Source: Thermoplasmata archaeon (GTDB lineage Archaea > Thermoplasmatota > Thermoplasmata > Thermoplasmatales > Thermoplasmataceae). Taken from it: 36,142 nt of DNA. Shown here in pieces: positions 1 to 6,485 of the stretch. The DNA lies in assembly GCA_021850545.1 (NCBI GenBank), contig JAJZLU010000023.1, positions 1 to 36,142 on the forward strand, given 5' to 3'. The notes below the pieces were generated by a model, which did not search any database, was not told where the DNA came from, and worked only from the letters and a program-made list of their open reading frames with translations. How positions within the stretch are numbered: position 1 is the stretch's first letter; each line of letters opens with the position of its first letter. The translations under genes were made by a program, and so were the position numbers.

Positions 1-303
1 TTCGCAATAGGGGAAAATGGGCCTTTCCTCTCGAGTGCAGCCAGTAATGAAACGGCCGTAGCCAGCTGTGCACGTGAGCCTGAAATCAGCAGTAAATATT
101 TCAGTGAAGCTGAACTGGAAATAATTGAACTGCTTAGAAATAACAACCGGAGGGCACTCCAGAGCAGACTGGTATCGACGTCGGGCTCCTCAAAAGCATC
201 TGTTTCAAGGGCTGTTTCTTCATTGGAGAAAAAAGGAGTCGTGGTAAAGCTCAGGAAAGGAGTCACAAACGAGATACTGCTCTCTGAAACCTATTACAAA
301 TAG
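1..303 (+). CDS. winged-helix transcriptional regulator, C-terminal part (5' truncated)
   Basis: The reading frame is open from the first base and ends at TAG 301-303, so about 100 C-terminal residues are present. The last ~65 residues form a winged helix-turn-helix: helix ELEIIELLRNN, a recognition-type stretch SGSSKASVSRAVSSLEKKG, then a short wing (VVVKLRKGVTNEILLSE). This is the MarR/IclR-like arrangement found at the C-terminus of many archaeal membrane-linked regulators. The part before it is low in recognisable features. The stop codon overlaps a perfect 12-bp palindrome leading into the SHOCT-cupredoxin unit, so control of that unit, of itself, or of both is plausible (inference). The N-terminal sensor part lies outside the window. 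Confidence 0.7.
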   Translation, partial: FAIGENGPFLSSAASNETAVASCAREPEISSKYFSEAELEIIELLRNNNRRALQSRLVSTSGSSKASVSRAVSSLEKKGVVVKLRKGVTNEILLSETYYK

Positions 304-345
304 TTTCATGAAACCAGTTTCAGGCATGGCTTATGTTCTGTTTCA
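303..345. promoter_or_regulatory. palindromic candidate operator with GTTTCA repeats
   Basis: GTTTCATGAAAC at 303-314 is a perfect 12-bp palindrome. Two more direct copies of the half-site GTTTCA lie at 317-322 and 340-345, on either side of a TATA-like CTTATGT at 330-336. The block sits between a DNA-binding regulator and the SHOCT/cupredoxin genes. A binding site for that regulator is the simplest inference, but binding itself is not shown. Confidence 0.45.
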
Positions 346-360
346 CCATAAATGAGAAAC

Positions 361-720
361 ATGGAAAAGAAAGTAGAGAACCTAATTTGGTTACTTGTCG
401 GTCTTGTTTCCGTGGTCGCGGCAGTGGCCATAATTGTCTCTGTTCTATTTGGCGGCAGTTATGCAAATGGCACATATGGCCCCTATGCCATGATGGGAGG
501 ATATTATGGCATGGGAATAGTGATGCCAATCGTTGGAGTCATATCTGTCATCTTTGTCATTATATTCGTGTTCTTCATTCTGGAATCCCTCCGTGCCCAT
601 GAAAGGCCTTATGACTATGCATATTCAGGGCATGCGGAAGAAATTGCAAAGGAAAGGCTAGCTAGAGGGGAGATCTCAGAGCAGGAATATAATTCAATAA
701 TTGAAAGGATAAGGAAGTAG
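361..720 (+). CDS. small membrane protein with C-terminal SHOCT domain
   Basis: About 119 residues. Two hydrophobic helices (roughly residues 7-30 and 52-75) are joined by a Gly/Tyr/Met-rich loop (GGYYGMG). The C-terminus AEEIAKERLARGEISEQEYN is the short SHOCT motif, found at the ends of many small membrane proteins and thought to mediate oligomerisation. An ATG at 352 would add three residues. 361 was preferred because a TATA-like element at 330-336 lies about 28 nt upstream, which suits a leaderless message. The gene is followed after 8 nt by the cupredoxin gene and is probably co-transcribed with it. The Met/Tyr-rich loop could suit a copper-linked role, but that is only suggested by context. 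Confidence 0.75.
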   Translation: MEKKVENLIWLLVGLVSVVAAVAIIVSVLFGGSYANGTYGPYAMMGGYYGMGIVMPIVGVISVIFVIIFVFFILESLRAHERPYDYAYSGHAEEIAKERLARGEISEQEYNSIIERIRK

Positions 721-728
721 GTGGCGGT

Positions 729-1310
729 ATGGACAGATACAGGATCTTTGGAATCGCTGCCATAATTATGTTGGTAGTGGCTCTGGTATTCGCCACCTCT
801 CCATTCTGGCCACATTCGGTGGATTACAGGCTCCAGTCAGGCGGTTACCTGAACCAGTCTGCACTAGAATCCATCAACCTGACTTCTCCAAATGTTTATG
901 TGTCACCCTCCAACTCAACAATACTGATCAATGGGACAACGGATTTGCCTGTCTTGATGGGACCCATGAATGCCCCTAGCATGTACAGCTTTGAGATACT
1001 TGGACTGATAAACCCCACCATGATCATAAGCCAGGGGGCAGTAGTGAACTTCACAGTGGTTAATGTTGATACTGATTCATACCACAACTTTGTTCTTAGC
1101 CAGTCTGGCCCTCCTTACTATAAAACCGGCAACATGATGCAGGGCACCGGAATGATGTATTCCATGGGATATCTTCCCCCTGTCAATTCTGGCAGCTATG
1201 CATATATAAACCTCAGCTATGAATTCTCCTCATCTGGGACATACTGGTACTTGTGTACCTATCCGGGACACGCTGCAAATGGAATGTATGGAAAAATCGT
1301 GGTTCTTTGA
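729..1310 (+). CDS. membrane-anchored cupredoxin (rusticyanin/sulfocyanin-like blue copper protein)
   Basis: 193 residues with an N-terminal signal anchor (about residues 7-25), so the domain should face outside the membrane. The C-terminal half is a cupredoxin. H119 (SYHN) and the motif CTYPGHAANGM supply the four type-1 copper ligands H119, C176, H181 and M186. The C-x4-H-x4-M spacing is that known for rusticyanin, the acid-stable high-potential protein of iron oxidisers. A likely role is electron transfer in a respiratory chain at low pH, toward or from a terminal oxidase (inference from family). The long Met/Gly-rich loop before the last strand is notable. Translation probably uses the GGTGG just upstream of ATG 729, coupled to the SHOCT gene. 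Confidence 0.85.
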   Translation: MDRYRIFGIAAIIMLVVALVFATSPFWPHSVDYRLQSGGYLNQSALESINLTSPNVYVSPSNSTILINGTTDLPVLMGPMNAPSMYSFEILGLINPTMIISQGAVVNFTVVNVDTDSYHNFVLSQSGPPYYKTGNMMQGTGMMYSMGYLPPVNSGSYAYINLSYEFSSSGTYWYLCTYPGHAANGMYGKIVVL

Positions 1311-1325
1311 CGCAGCAGGACTAAA

Positions 1326-1337
1326 TTTTTCTTTTTT
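1326..1337 (+). terminator. oligo-T terminator after the cupredoxin gene
   Basis: A T-rich run (TTTTTCTTTTTT) begins 15 nt after the cupredoxin stop codon. Archaeal RNA polymerase commonly stops at such T tracts without a hairpin. No stem-loop is seen here. Confidence 0.45.
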
Positions 1338-1370
1338 CCACCATTAATTGTTTGAACTGTTGTAAAGACG

Positions 1371-1481
1371 ATGAGGGGCCGAGTGTACATTGGTGCATGG
1401 CCGACCATTCCCAAGTTGCTTGGAGTACTTTGCCAGCGGACTGCACAAGCAGGCAAAAACTCCCCGGAGGAATATCTTTAA
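1371..1481 (+). CDS. possible leaderless small ORF of 36 residues
   Basis: An ATG at 1371 opens a 36-codon frame ending TAA 1479-1481. The product starts MRGRVYIGAWPTIPKLLG and contains one Cys and a charged C-terminus. A TATA-like CATTAATTG at 1342-1350 lies 21-29 nt before the ATG, the spacing seen for leaderless genes here. The segment is more GC-rich than the AT-rich sequence on both sides, which fits coding or structured RNA. A hairpin (CTGC-ACAA-GCAG at 1441-1452, flanked by TTTGC/GCAAA) sits in the same stretch, so a non-coding RNA is the alternative. The product is not recognised. Confidence 0.3.
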   Translation: MRGRVYIGAWPTIPKLLGVLCQRTAQAGKNSPEEYL

Positions 1482-1483
1482 AA
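1476..1483 (+). promoter_or_regulatory. TATA box for the small archaeal protein at 1507
   Basis: CTTTAAAA lies 24-31 nt before ATG 1507, and there is no Shine-Dalgarno sequence. This supports a leaderless transcript starting at or next to the start codon, and argues against the longer upstream reading of this frame. Confidence 0.5.
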
Positions 1484-1506
1484 CCATTTTTGGGCTACGT
1501 GTAACA

Positions 1507-1782
1507 ATGATGCCAGGTCAAATGCCCCCACAGGGAGATATTGTGGGATTTGAAACAGAAGAAGAGCCCAGATGGATCACAGTTAAACTGGAAGATGGTT
1601 CCGTCATTCAAATTAAGATGGAGATCGTTGCAATCATGAGGGGAGGCAATGACCAGAATACTGGCCTGCCTATCTACATGGTCCAGGCCACCAACATCAT
1701 AAGGATGATGAAAGTGCCGAAAGACCTCATCAAGAAAGGCTCCCAGACAGATGATGCAAAGGGAACAAACCTCTACAGGTAA
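1507..1782 (+). CDS. conserved small archaeal protein of unknown function
   Basis: 91 residues (90 if the adjacent ATG at 1510 is used). The sequence alternates short hydrophobic strands and charged turns (PRWITVKLEDGSVIQIK, then PIYMVQATNIIRMMKVP), suggesting a small beta-rich fold. I believe similar proteins occur in several archaeal lineages, but no function can be assigned. The frame is open upstream to 1390, but the TATA box at 1476-1483 fits a leaderless start at 1507 and the upstream codons look non-coding. The 3' end overlaps the start of the Lrp-like regulator by about 30 nt, so the two are co-transcribed and probably translationally coupled. Confidence 0.7.
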   Translation: MMPGQMPPQGDIVGFETEEEPRWITVKLEDGSVIQIKMEIVAIMRGGNDQNTGLPIYMVQATNIIRMMKVPKDLIKKGSQTDDAKGTNLYR

Positions 1783-2224
1783 TAATGGCTTTAGCCAAAA
1801 GGCATTTTATCCAGCAAGGGATTTTGATACAGTGGATGAGAAGGACTGGGCCATAATTGACATACTGAGGCGCAACTCCCGTACCTCAAACTCCGACATC
1901 GGCAGGGAACTAAATGTATCTGAGGGAACAGTAAGGAAGAGGATACAGAAACTCCTTGAGGAGGGCGCAATCAAGAAATTCACGGTGGTCCTTAGAAATG
2001 AGGGCATAGAGGGGATAATCCTTATCCGCACTGAACCCAAGAAGGCAAAGGAGCTTTACGACTTCTTTACAAGGAAATTCGACGAAATTTTTGAATTCTC
2101 CGGCAGGTTTGATCTTGCAATAAAGGTCAACTGCAAGTCACTTGACGAACTCAACAGGATAGTTGACGACCTCAGGGGGATGGACGGAGTCAGGAACACC
2201 GACACCCTCATACGCTTACATTGA
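1751..2224 (+). CDS. Lrp/AsnC-family transcriptional regulator
   Basis: 157 residues from ATG 1751 (ATG 1754 also possible; both lie inside the preceding gene). Residues ~28-75 are the AsnC-type helix-turn-helix (DEKDWAIIDILRRNSRTSNS, then GRELNVSEGTVRKRIQKL). The C-terminal part (about 80-157) has the alpha-beta RAM/ligand-binding fold: IILIRTEPKKAKELYDFF, then FDLAIKVNCKSLDELNRI. The family includes LysM, which senses lysine in Sulfolobus, but the effector here is unknown. The N-terminal ~25 residues before the HTH are unusual for the family, and the true start could be internal (GTG near 1832). It lies directly upstream of alba, which has its own promoter. Confidence 0.85.
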   Translation: MMQREQTSTGNNGFSQKAFYPARDFDTVDEKDWAIIDILRRNSRTSNSDIGRELNVSEGTVRKRIQKLLEEGAIKKFTVVLRNEGIEGIILIRTEPKKAKELYDFFTRKFDEIFEFSGRFDLAIKVNCKSLDELNRIVDDLRGMDGVRNTDTLIRLH

Positions 2225-2241
2225 AACCTTTGTTATTCGAT

Positions 2242-2277
2242 ATAATTAAATATCAAATTTTTATGGGAAAGAGGAGG
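2242..2277 (+). promoter_or_regulatory. promoter and strong Shine-Dalgarno of alba
   Basis: An AT-rich TATA region (ATAATTAAATA, 2242-2252) is followed by AAATTTTTAT at 2255-2264. The purine block GAGGAGGG lies just before ATG 2285. A consensus-strength ribosome site is uncommon among the leaderless genes in this window and fits the high expression expected for a chromatin protein. Confidence 0.5.
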
Positions 2278-2284
2278 GAACTAC

Positions 2285-2554
2285 ATGGCAGAGGAAAACG
2301 TCATTTTCGTCGGAAAGAAACCAACAATGAACTACGTACTAGCTGTGGTAACCCAGTTCAACAACAATGTTGACAGGATTACTATAAAAGCCCGTGGCAA
2401 AGCGATTAGCAAGGCCGTCGATATCGCAGAGATCACACGTCATAAGTTCATTCAAAACGCGAAATACCAGAATATAAAGGTGGAAACAGAGATACTCCAG
2501 GGGGAAAGGGGAGAATCGAATGTTTCTTCCATAGAAATAACCCTCACAAGATGA
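2285..2554 (+). CDS. alba: DNA/RNA-binding protein Alba
   Basis: 89 residues, the normal Alba length. The N-terminal ENVIFVGKKPTMNYVLAV carries the conserved lysine pair for nucleic-acid contact (GKKP, the lysine acetylated in Sulfolobus Alba). ITIKARGKAISKAVDIAE is the central strand-helix signature, and a beta-hairpin (VETEIL...VSSIEITLTR) ends the protein. Alba dimers coat archaeal chromosomes and also bind RNA. The gene has its own promoter and a strong ribosome-binding site. Nothing unusual is seen. Confidence 0.95.
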   Translation: MAEENVIFVGKKPTMNYVLAVVTQFNNNVDRITIKARGKAISKAVDIAEITRHKFIQNAKYQNIKVETEILQGERGESNVSSIEITLTR

Positions 2555-2657
2555 TGCGGTGTTTTACACCAATTCTCTTAATTTCTCCTAATTGGCACAT
2601 CGGCATCCATTTCTGAAATATGTAAAGAAAATTATTGGCAATCATTAAATGACCCGG

Positions 2658-2665
2658 TTAAATTA
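2658..2665 (+). promoter_or_regulatory. TATA box of the prenyl synthase gene
   Basis: TTAAATTA lies 21-28 nt before ATG 2686 and supports a leaderless start. The rest of the 131-nt gap after alba (2555-2657) shows no gene. Confidence 0.45.
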
Positions 2666-2685
2666 GGGCATGGTAAAGTGAGCAC

Positions 2686-3669
2686 ATGAGAGACTTCCTG
2701 GATTGGAGCATCAGTTTACATGGGAAGGTTGACGAAGTCAATGATAGATTGCTTCTGGCCATCCATACAGACCAGGAAGAATTGTACAGGATGTCCAGGT
2801 ACACTATAGAAGCCGGAGGCAAAAGGTTCAGGCCTCTTCTGACCATCCTTGCTTACGAGATAAGCAGTGATGAGCCCTATTCAAAAATACTTGACCTTGC
2901 AGCGGGGTATGAACTGATCCACACTGCAAGCCTGATACATGATGATATAATTGACAATGCAGCTACCAGGCGGGGAAGGCCAACCCTTAACAACGTTGAT
3001 GGGGTTGCAAATGCAATTGTCGTTGGGGATTATCTTTTTGCAAAGGCTTACGAGTTGGGCTCAAGGTACGGAACTGTTGTCTCAAAGATAATGGCTGATG
3101 CATCCAGCAGGCTCGCAGAGGGCCAGACACTTGAGGCTTTCAGCCTTGGAAATCTCGAACTAAGTGAGGGAACCTATCTTGAAATCATAAGCAACAAGAC
3201 TGCCAGATTCTTTGAGGCATGCGCCATGGGCGCAACAGTTGCTGCGGGCGCAGGCAGAACTCTTTCGAATGCACTGAGCAATTTTGCCTACAACCTGGGC
3301 ATGGCTTTCCAGGTAACCGATGACATACTGGATATCGTCGGGGATTCGAAGAAATTGGGAAAGCCCACCTTCACAGACATCAGGCACAGTGCCATCACGA
3401 TTCCACTTATACACACTCTCAGGCAAACCGATGCCAGAGGCAGGGAGAAACTTAAGAAGCAACTCATGGAGGGTGAAAGCGAGGATGTGGACATCTACCT
3501 CAAGAACCTCATGGTTGAAACCGGGGCAATAGAGTATTCATTCTCCGTTGCAAAGAAATATTCGCAGCTGGCCCTGGAATCCCTCAAGGACACAGGCAAG
3601 TCCCCCGATCTAAACCTGCTCATGGAACTCGCAATGATCGTTATAGAGAGAATCGAGGAACTGAGCTAA
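2686..3669 (+). CDS. polyprenyl (geranylgeranyl/farnesyl) diphosphate synthase
   Basis: 327 residues, typical of trans-isoprenyl diphosphate synthases. The first aspartate-rich motif is DDIID (residues 86-90, in SLIHDDIIDNA), with the usual GGKRFRP for isopentenyl diphosphate binding at about residues 44-50. The second motif DDILD is at residues 212-216, followed by KPTFTDIR. It condenses isopentenyl diphosphate with allylic primers, and in archaea supplies the C20 (possibly C15) chain for ether lipids and respiratory quinone tails. The residues before the first motif (AGYELIHTA) do not allow product length to be fixed. The gene is monocistronic and converges on the zinc-ribbon gene with a 4-nt overlap of the stops. 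Confidence 0.92.
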   Translation: MRDFLDWSISLHGKVDEVNDRLLLAIHTDQEELYRMSRYTIEAGGKRFRPLLTILAYEISSDEPYSKILDLAAGYELIHTASLIHDDIIDNAATRRGRPTLNNVDGVANAIVVGDYLFAKAYELGSRYGTVVSKIMADASSRLAEGQTLEAFSLGNLELSEGTYLEIISNKTARFFEACAMGATVAAGAGRTLSNALSNFAYNLGMAFQVTDDILDIVGDSKKLGKPTFTDIRHSAITIPLIHTLRQTDARGREKLKKQLMEGESEDVDIYLKNLMVETGAIEYSFSVAKKYSQLALESLKDTGKSPDLNLLMELAMIVIERIEELS

Positions 3670-3854
3670 AACTCATCTGGACCATCAGCATTGCTTTTCA
3701 GCTCCTTCTGGAACCTTTCCAGGTCTGCAGGCTTCACTTCAAGTACAAAGGTCCCCTCGTAACCGCAGTCATTGCACCGGTAAATTGCGCCAATCAGGCC
3801 TCCCGCAACCCAGTACACGTGTGTGGAGCCACACTTTGGGCATATTTTTACCAT
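3666..3854 (-). CDS. small zinc-ribbon protein
   Basis: 62 residues from ATG at 3854. Two knuckles, CPKC (C5, C8) and CNDC (C27, C30), make a four-cysteine zinc ribbon around a short hydrophobic hairpin (VYWVAGGLIGAIYRC). A strand (GTFVLEV) and a charged tail ending DGPDEF follow. Such stand-alone ribbons are common in archaea, often of unknown role. The frame is open to 4022, but the added sequence is hydrophobic, lacks coding character and covers the promoter side of the aldehyde dehydrogenase gene, so the short form is preferred. Its stop overlaps that of the prenyl synthase, tail to tail. Confidence 0.7.
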   Translation of the reverse strand: MVKICPKCGSTHVYWVAGGLIGAIYRCNDCGYEGTFVLEVKPADLERFQKELKSNADGPDEF

Positions 3855-3995
3855 CTCCGGGGTTTTCAAAAGAATCGCCTGCCCATGACACAATATGCCT
3901 CCAAACCACATAACGGTTCCCCAGAAATGGTGCAAAAAATAAACTGGCAAAAAATTTTTATGGGCTATCAAGTGATTTGCATTAAAATCGACAGT

Positions 3996-4018
3996 ATATG
4001 GGAAAAAATATTCCATAT
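3996..4018. promoter_or_regulatory. inverted repeat over the aldehyde dehydrogenase promoter
   Basis: ATATGGGAA (3996-4004) and TTCCATAT (4011-4018) are arms of an inverted repeat, imperfect by one extra G. Between and within them runs AAAAAATATT, a TATA-like element 23-33 nt upstream of ATG 4036. The arms therefore bracket the probable promoter core, the typical layout of an archaeal repressor site. Confidence 0.45.
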
Positions 4019-4035
4019 GCAAGCCTTACCTCAGT

Positions 4036-5589
4036 ATGAGCGGTAATAATTTTGAAAGCTTCAGGGAAGAAACCCTGAACTCTCTTGGGCTCAAGGGATT
4101 AAATTCCGGTATATTTGACGGAAAATGGAAAGACACGAAAGGGCGGAGTATATACAAGTCAACAAGCCCTGTAGACGGAAAACACATCGCTGATCTGACT
4201 CTTGCTACGAAAGAGGATTTTGATTCAATTGTCAGAAACTCCAGGAAAACATTCGAGGAATGGAGGGAATACACTGCTCCCCGGAGGGGAGAAATCATCA
4301 GATCACTAGGCGACCTCCTTGTCCGGAAGAAAAAGGATCTCGGTGCCCTAGTTACACTGGAAGTGGGAAAGACCCCTTCTGAGGGGGAAGGAGAAATCCA
4401 GGAAATGATTGATGTCGCTTACTTCGCTTCAGGCCTATCAAGACAGCTTTATGGCCTGACAATGGGCAGCGAGAGGCCATACCACAGGCTTTATGAGCAG
4501 TGGATGCCACTGGGCCCTGTAGGGATAATAAGCGCTTTCAATTTCCCTGCAGCTGTTTGGTCATGGAATGCAATGATAGCAGCAGTGTGCGGAGACACAG
4601 CAATATGGAAACCATCAACAAAAGCTGCCCTTGTTGCAACCGGCGTAATGAAGGCAGTATCTGAGGCACTAGAAGAACTGGGCGCCCCGCAGATATTCAG
4701 CCTGATGGTCAGCAGGGGAAATGACGGCGGGGAATGGATTTCGAACGAACCCGGTATCCCACTGGTCTCATTCACAGGCTCCACCGGCACTGGAAGGAAC
4801 CTCTACCAGAAAGTGTCGGCTAGAATGGGAAGGTCTATCCTGGAACTGGGGGGAAACAATGCAGCAATTGTCACAGAAAAGGCCGACATGAACATTGCCC
4901 TGAAAGGAGTTGCATTCGGTGCTCTGGCTACTGCAGGGCAGAGATGCACAAGCACCAGAAGGGTGATCATACAGGACGCCATTTACAGTGAATTTGTGGA
5001 GAAACTCAAGAAGATCTATTCCGGCGTAAAGATAGGCAACCCAAACGATCCAGGTGTGCTTGTGGGGCCACTGATCGACAGGAAGGCGATCAAGACTTAC
5101 CTTGATGCAATAGAAACGGCAAGGAAGCAGGGAGGAAAGGTCCTGCATCAGGGAAAGGAAATCAAGATGCCAGGCCTTGAAGATGGCAACTACGTTTCCC
5201 CGACAATTGTTGAGGCCACCCAGGGCATGCCCATAATAAAGACCGAAACTTTTGGGCCGCTGCTTTATGTGTTCAGGTACCACACAATTGAGGATGCGCT
5301 TAGGATGCACAATGACGTCCCACAGGGGCTTTCATCAGCAATATTCACGAATGACCTGAGGGAAGAAGAGGAATTCCTGTCAGCAAGAGGCTCGGACTGC
5401 GGAATTGCCAATGTTAATACCAGCACCGCAGGAGCAGAGATAGGCGGGGCATTTGGCGGGGAAAAGGAAACAGGTTATGGCAGGGAGAGCGGAACAGATT
5501 CCTGGAAAGCATACATGAGGCGCCAGACCGTTACAAAAAACTTCGGGAAAGATGTGCCACTGTCACAGGGAGTCAAGTTCGACGTATAA
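4036..5589 (+). CDS. aldehyde dehydrogenase, ALDH7-like (aminoadipate semialdehyde dehydrogenase type)
   Basis: 517 residues. The NAD(P)-dependent aldehyde dehydrogenase landmarks are present: GPVGIISAFNFPAAVWSW, cofactor-binding KPST, SFTGSTGTG, the general base E270 in ELGGNNAAIV, and the nucleophile C304 in AGQRCTSTRR. The paired motifs ELGGNNA and GQRCT(S/T)TRR, with TETFGPLLYV, mark the ALDH7/antiquitin branch, whose known members oxidise alpha-aminoadipate semialdehyde (piperideine-6-carboxylate) in lysine breakdown. Substrate assignment is by family only. The gene stands alone with its own promoter overlapped by an inverted repeat, so it is probably regulated on demand. Confidence 0.9.
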   Translation: MSGNNFESFREETLNSLGLKGLNSGIFDGKWKDTKGRSIYKSTSPVDGKHIADLTLATKEDFDSIVRNSRKTFEEWREYTAPRRGEIIRSLGDLLVRKKKDLGALVTLEVGKTPSEGEGEIQEMIDVAYFASGLSRQLYGLTMGSERPYHRLYEQWMPLGPVGIISAFNFPAAVWSWNAMIAAVCGDTAIWKPSTKAALVATGVMKAVSEALEELGAPQIFSLMVSRGNDGGEWISNEPGIPLVSFTGSTGTGRNLYQKVSARMGRSILELGGNNAAIVTEKADMNIALKGVAFGALATAGQRCTSTRRVIIQDAIYSEFVEKLKKIYSGVKIGNPNDPGVLVGPLIDRKAIKTYLDAIETARKQGGKVLHQGKEIKMPGLEDGNYVSPTIVEATQGMPIIKTETFGPLLYVFRYHTIEDALRMHNDVPQGLSSAIFTNDLREEEEFLSARGSDCGIANVNTSTAGAEIGGAFGGEKETGYGRESGTDSWKAYMRRQTVTKNFGKDVPLSQGVKFDV

Positions 5590-5669
5590 TATTCCAAGTT
5601 TTAATTATCCACAGTAATTTTTTTATCATTAATTATTTTGAAGTTGGTCATAATGAGCATTTGCTGCAG

Positions 5670-6485
5670 ATGGAAACTTCAAGCATTCATGAATTGAAAT
5701 TCGTCAAGTCGGTGGAGATAGTTCCTGCCAAGAACCTTGACCTCGAAGATTTCAGGGAAGCAGCAGCACTCTTTTCAGACCTGGCAGATGTTGTTACAGC
5801 TCCGGAAAACCCAATGGGAATGCCCGGCATAGACCCAATAATTTCCACTTTCCTGATTGCCAGGGAGTACAACCTCATCGCAATGCCTCACATAACCCCT
5901 AGGGACAAGAACCGCCTATTCATACATTCCCAGGTCATAACGGCCCTGAAAATAGGAATAAGGAATTTCTTTGTTATAGGGGGAGACCCCATAAATAAGA
6001 AACTTGACTCAAAGGAAGTGAGGGAGATTGACGTGCTGCAAACCATAAATTCCATCAGGCAGTCAGAAACATTCCTGAAGGAGCCATTCCCGAAAGTTGG
6101 CATTGGCTCCGCCTTCAACCCTTACCGGGAAGTAGAACAGGAAATTCTTTCGAAGAAACTGGAAAACGGTTCAAACTTCTTTATCAGCCAGATCCTTTTC
6201 GAATCGGAGCACTTGAAAAAGGACTGGATCAGGAAGAGGGCATTCAGGTTGTCTGCGGGTTTCATGCCACTTACAAGGAAGGGCCAGGTTGAAGGCATAA
6301 AGAAGATGGGCGTTAAGTTTTCAGAAGAGACCCTGAAGAAGCTGGACCTGTCAGATGACATCACCGCCACGTCCATCCGGATGATTCTCGATGCCTATGA
6401 TGAAGCAAAGGAATATATCGATGGCATCCACGTGATGCCTTTGGGAAACAACAAACTTGCAAAACAAATATTGGAGAGTATATAG
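5670..6485 (+). CDS. methylenetetrahydrofolate reductase-like protein (MTHFR family)
   Basis: 271 residues from ATG 5670. An in-frame TTG at 5661 would add three residues. The TIM-barrel landmarks are present: MPHITPRDKNR (substrate/flavin region), IRNFFVIGGDP (the characteristic GGDP) and VGIGSAFNPY. MTHFR reduces methylene-tetrahydrofolate, or a modified pterin in archaea, to the methyl form with FAD. The stop is followed immediately by the split methionine synthase pair, so it probably supplies their methyl donor (inference from operon). At 271 residues it is a little shorter than bacterial MetF (~295). Promoter elements (TTTTTTATCATTAATTATT) lie at 5618-5638. Confidence 0.82.
   Translation: METSSIHELKFVKSVEIVPAKNLDLEDFREAAALFSDLADVVTAPENPMGMPGIDPIISTFLIAREYNLIAMPHITPRDKNRLFIHSQVITALKIGIRNFFVIGGDPINKKLDSKEVREIDVLQTINSIRQSETFLKEPFPKVGIGSAFNPYREVEQEILSKKLENGSNFFISQILFESEHLKKDWIRKRAFRLSAGFMPLTRKGQVEGIKKMGVKFSEETLKKLDLSDDITATSIRMILDAYDEAKEYIDGIHVMPLGNNKLAKQILESI

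Noticed and set aside
3666-4022. Long 118-residue version of the zinc-ribbon protein
   Set aside because: The extra N-terminus has no domain, overlaps the promoter of the aldehyde dehydrogenase gene and looks like translated non-coding sequence.
4768-5310. 180-residue minus-strand ORF inside the aldehyde dehydrogenase gene
   Set aside because: Antisense shadow of a strongly conserved coding region; no promoter and no recognisable domain.
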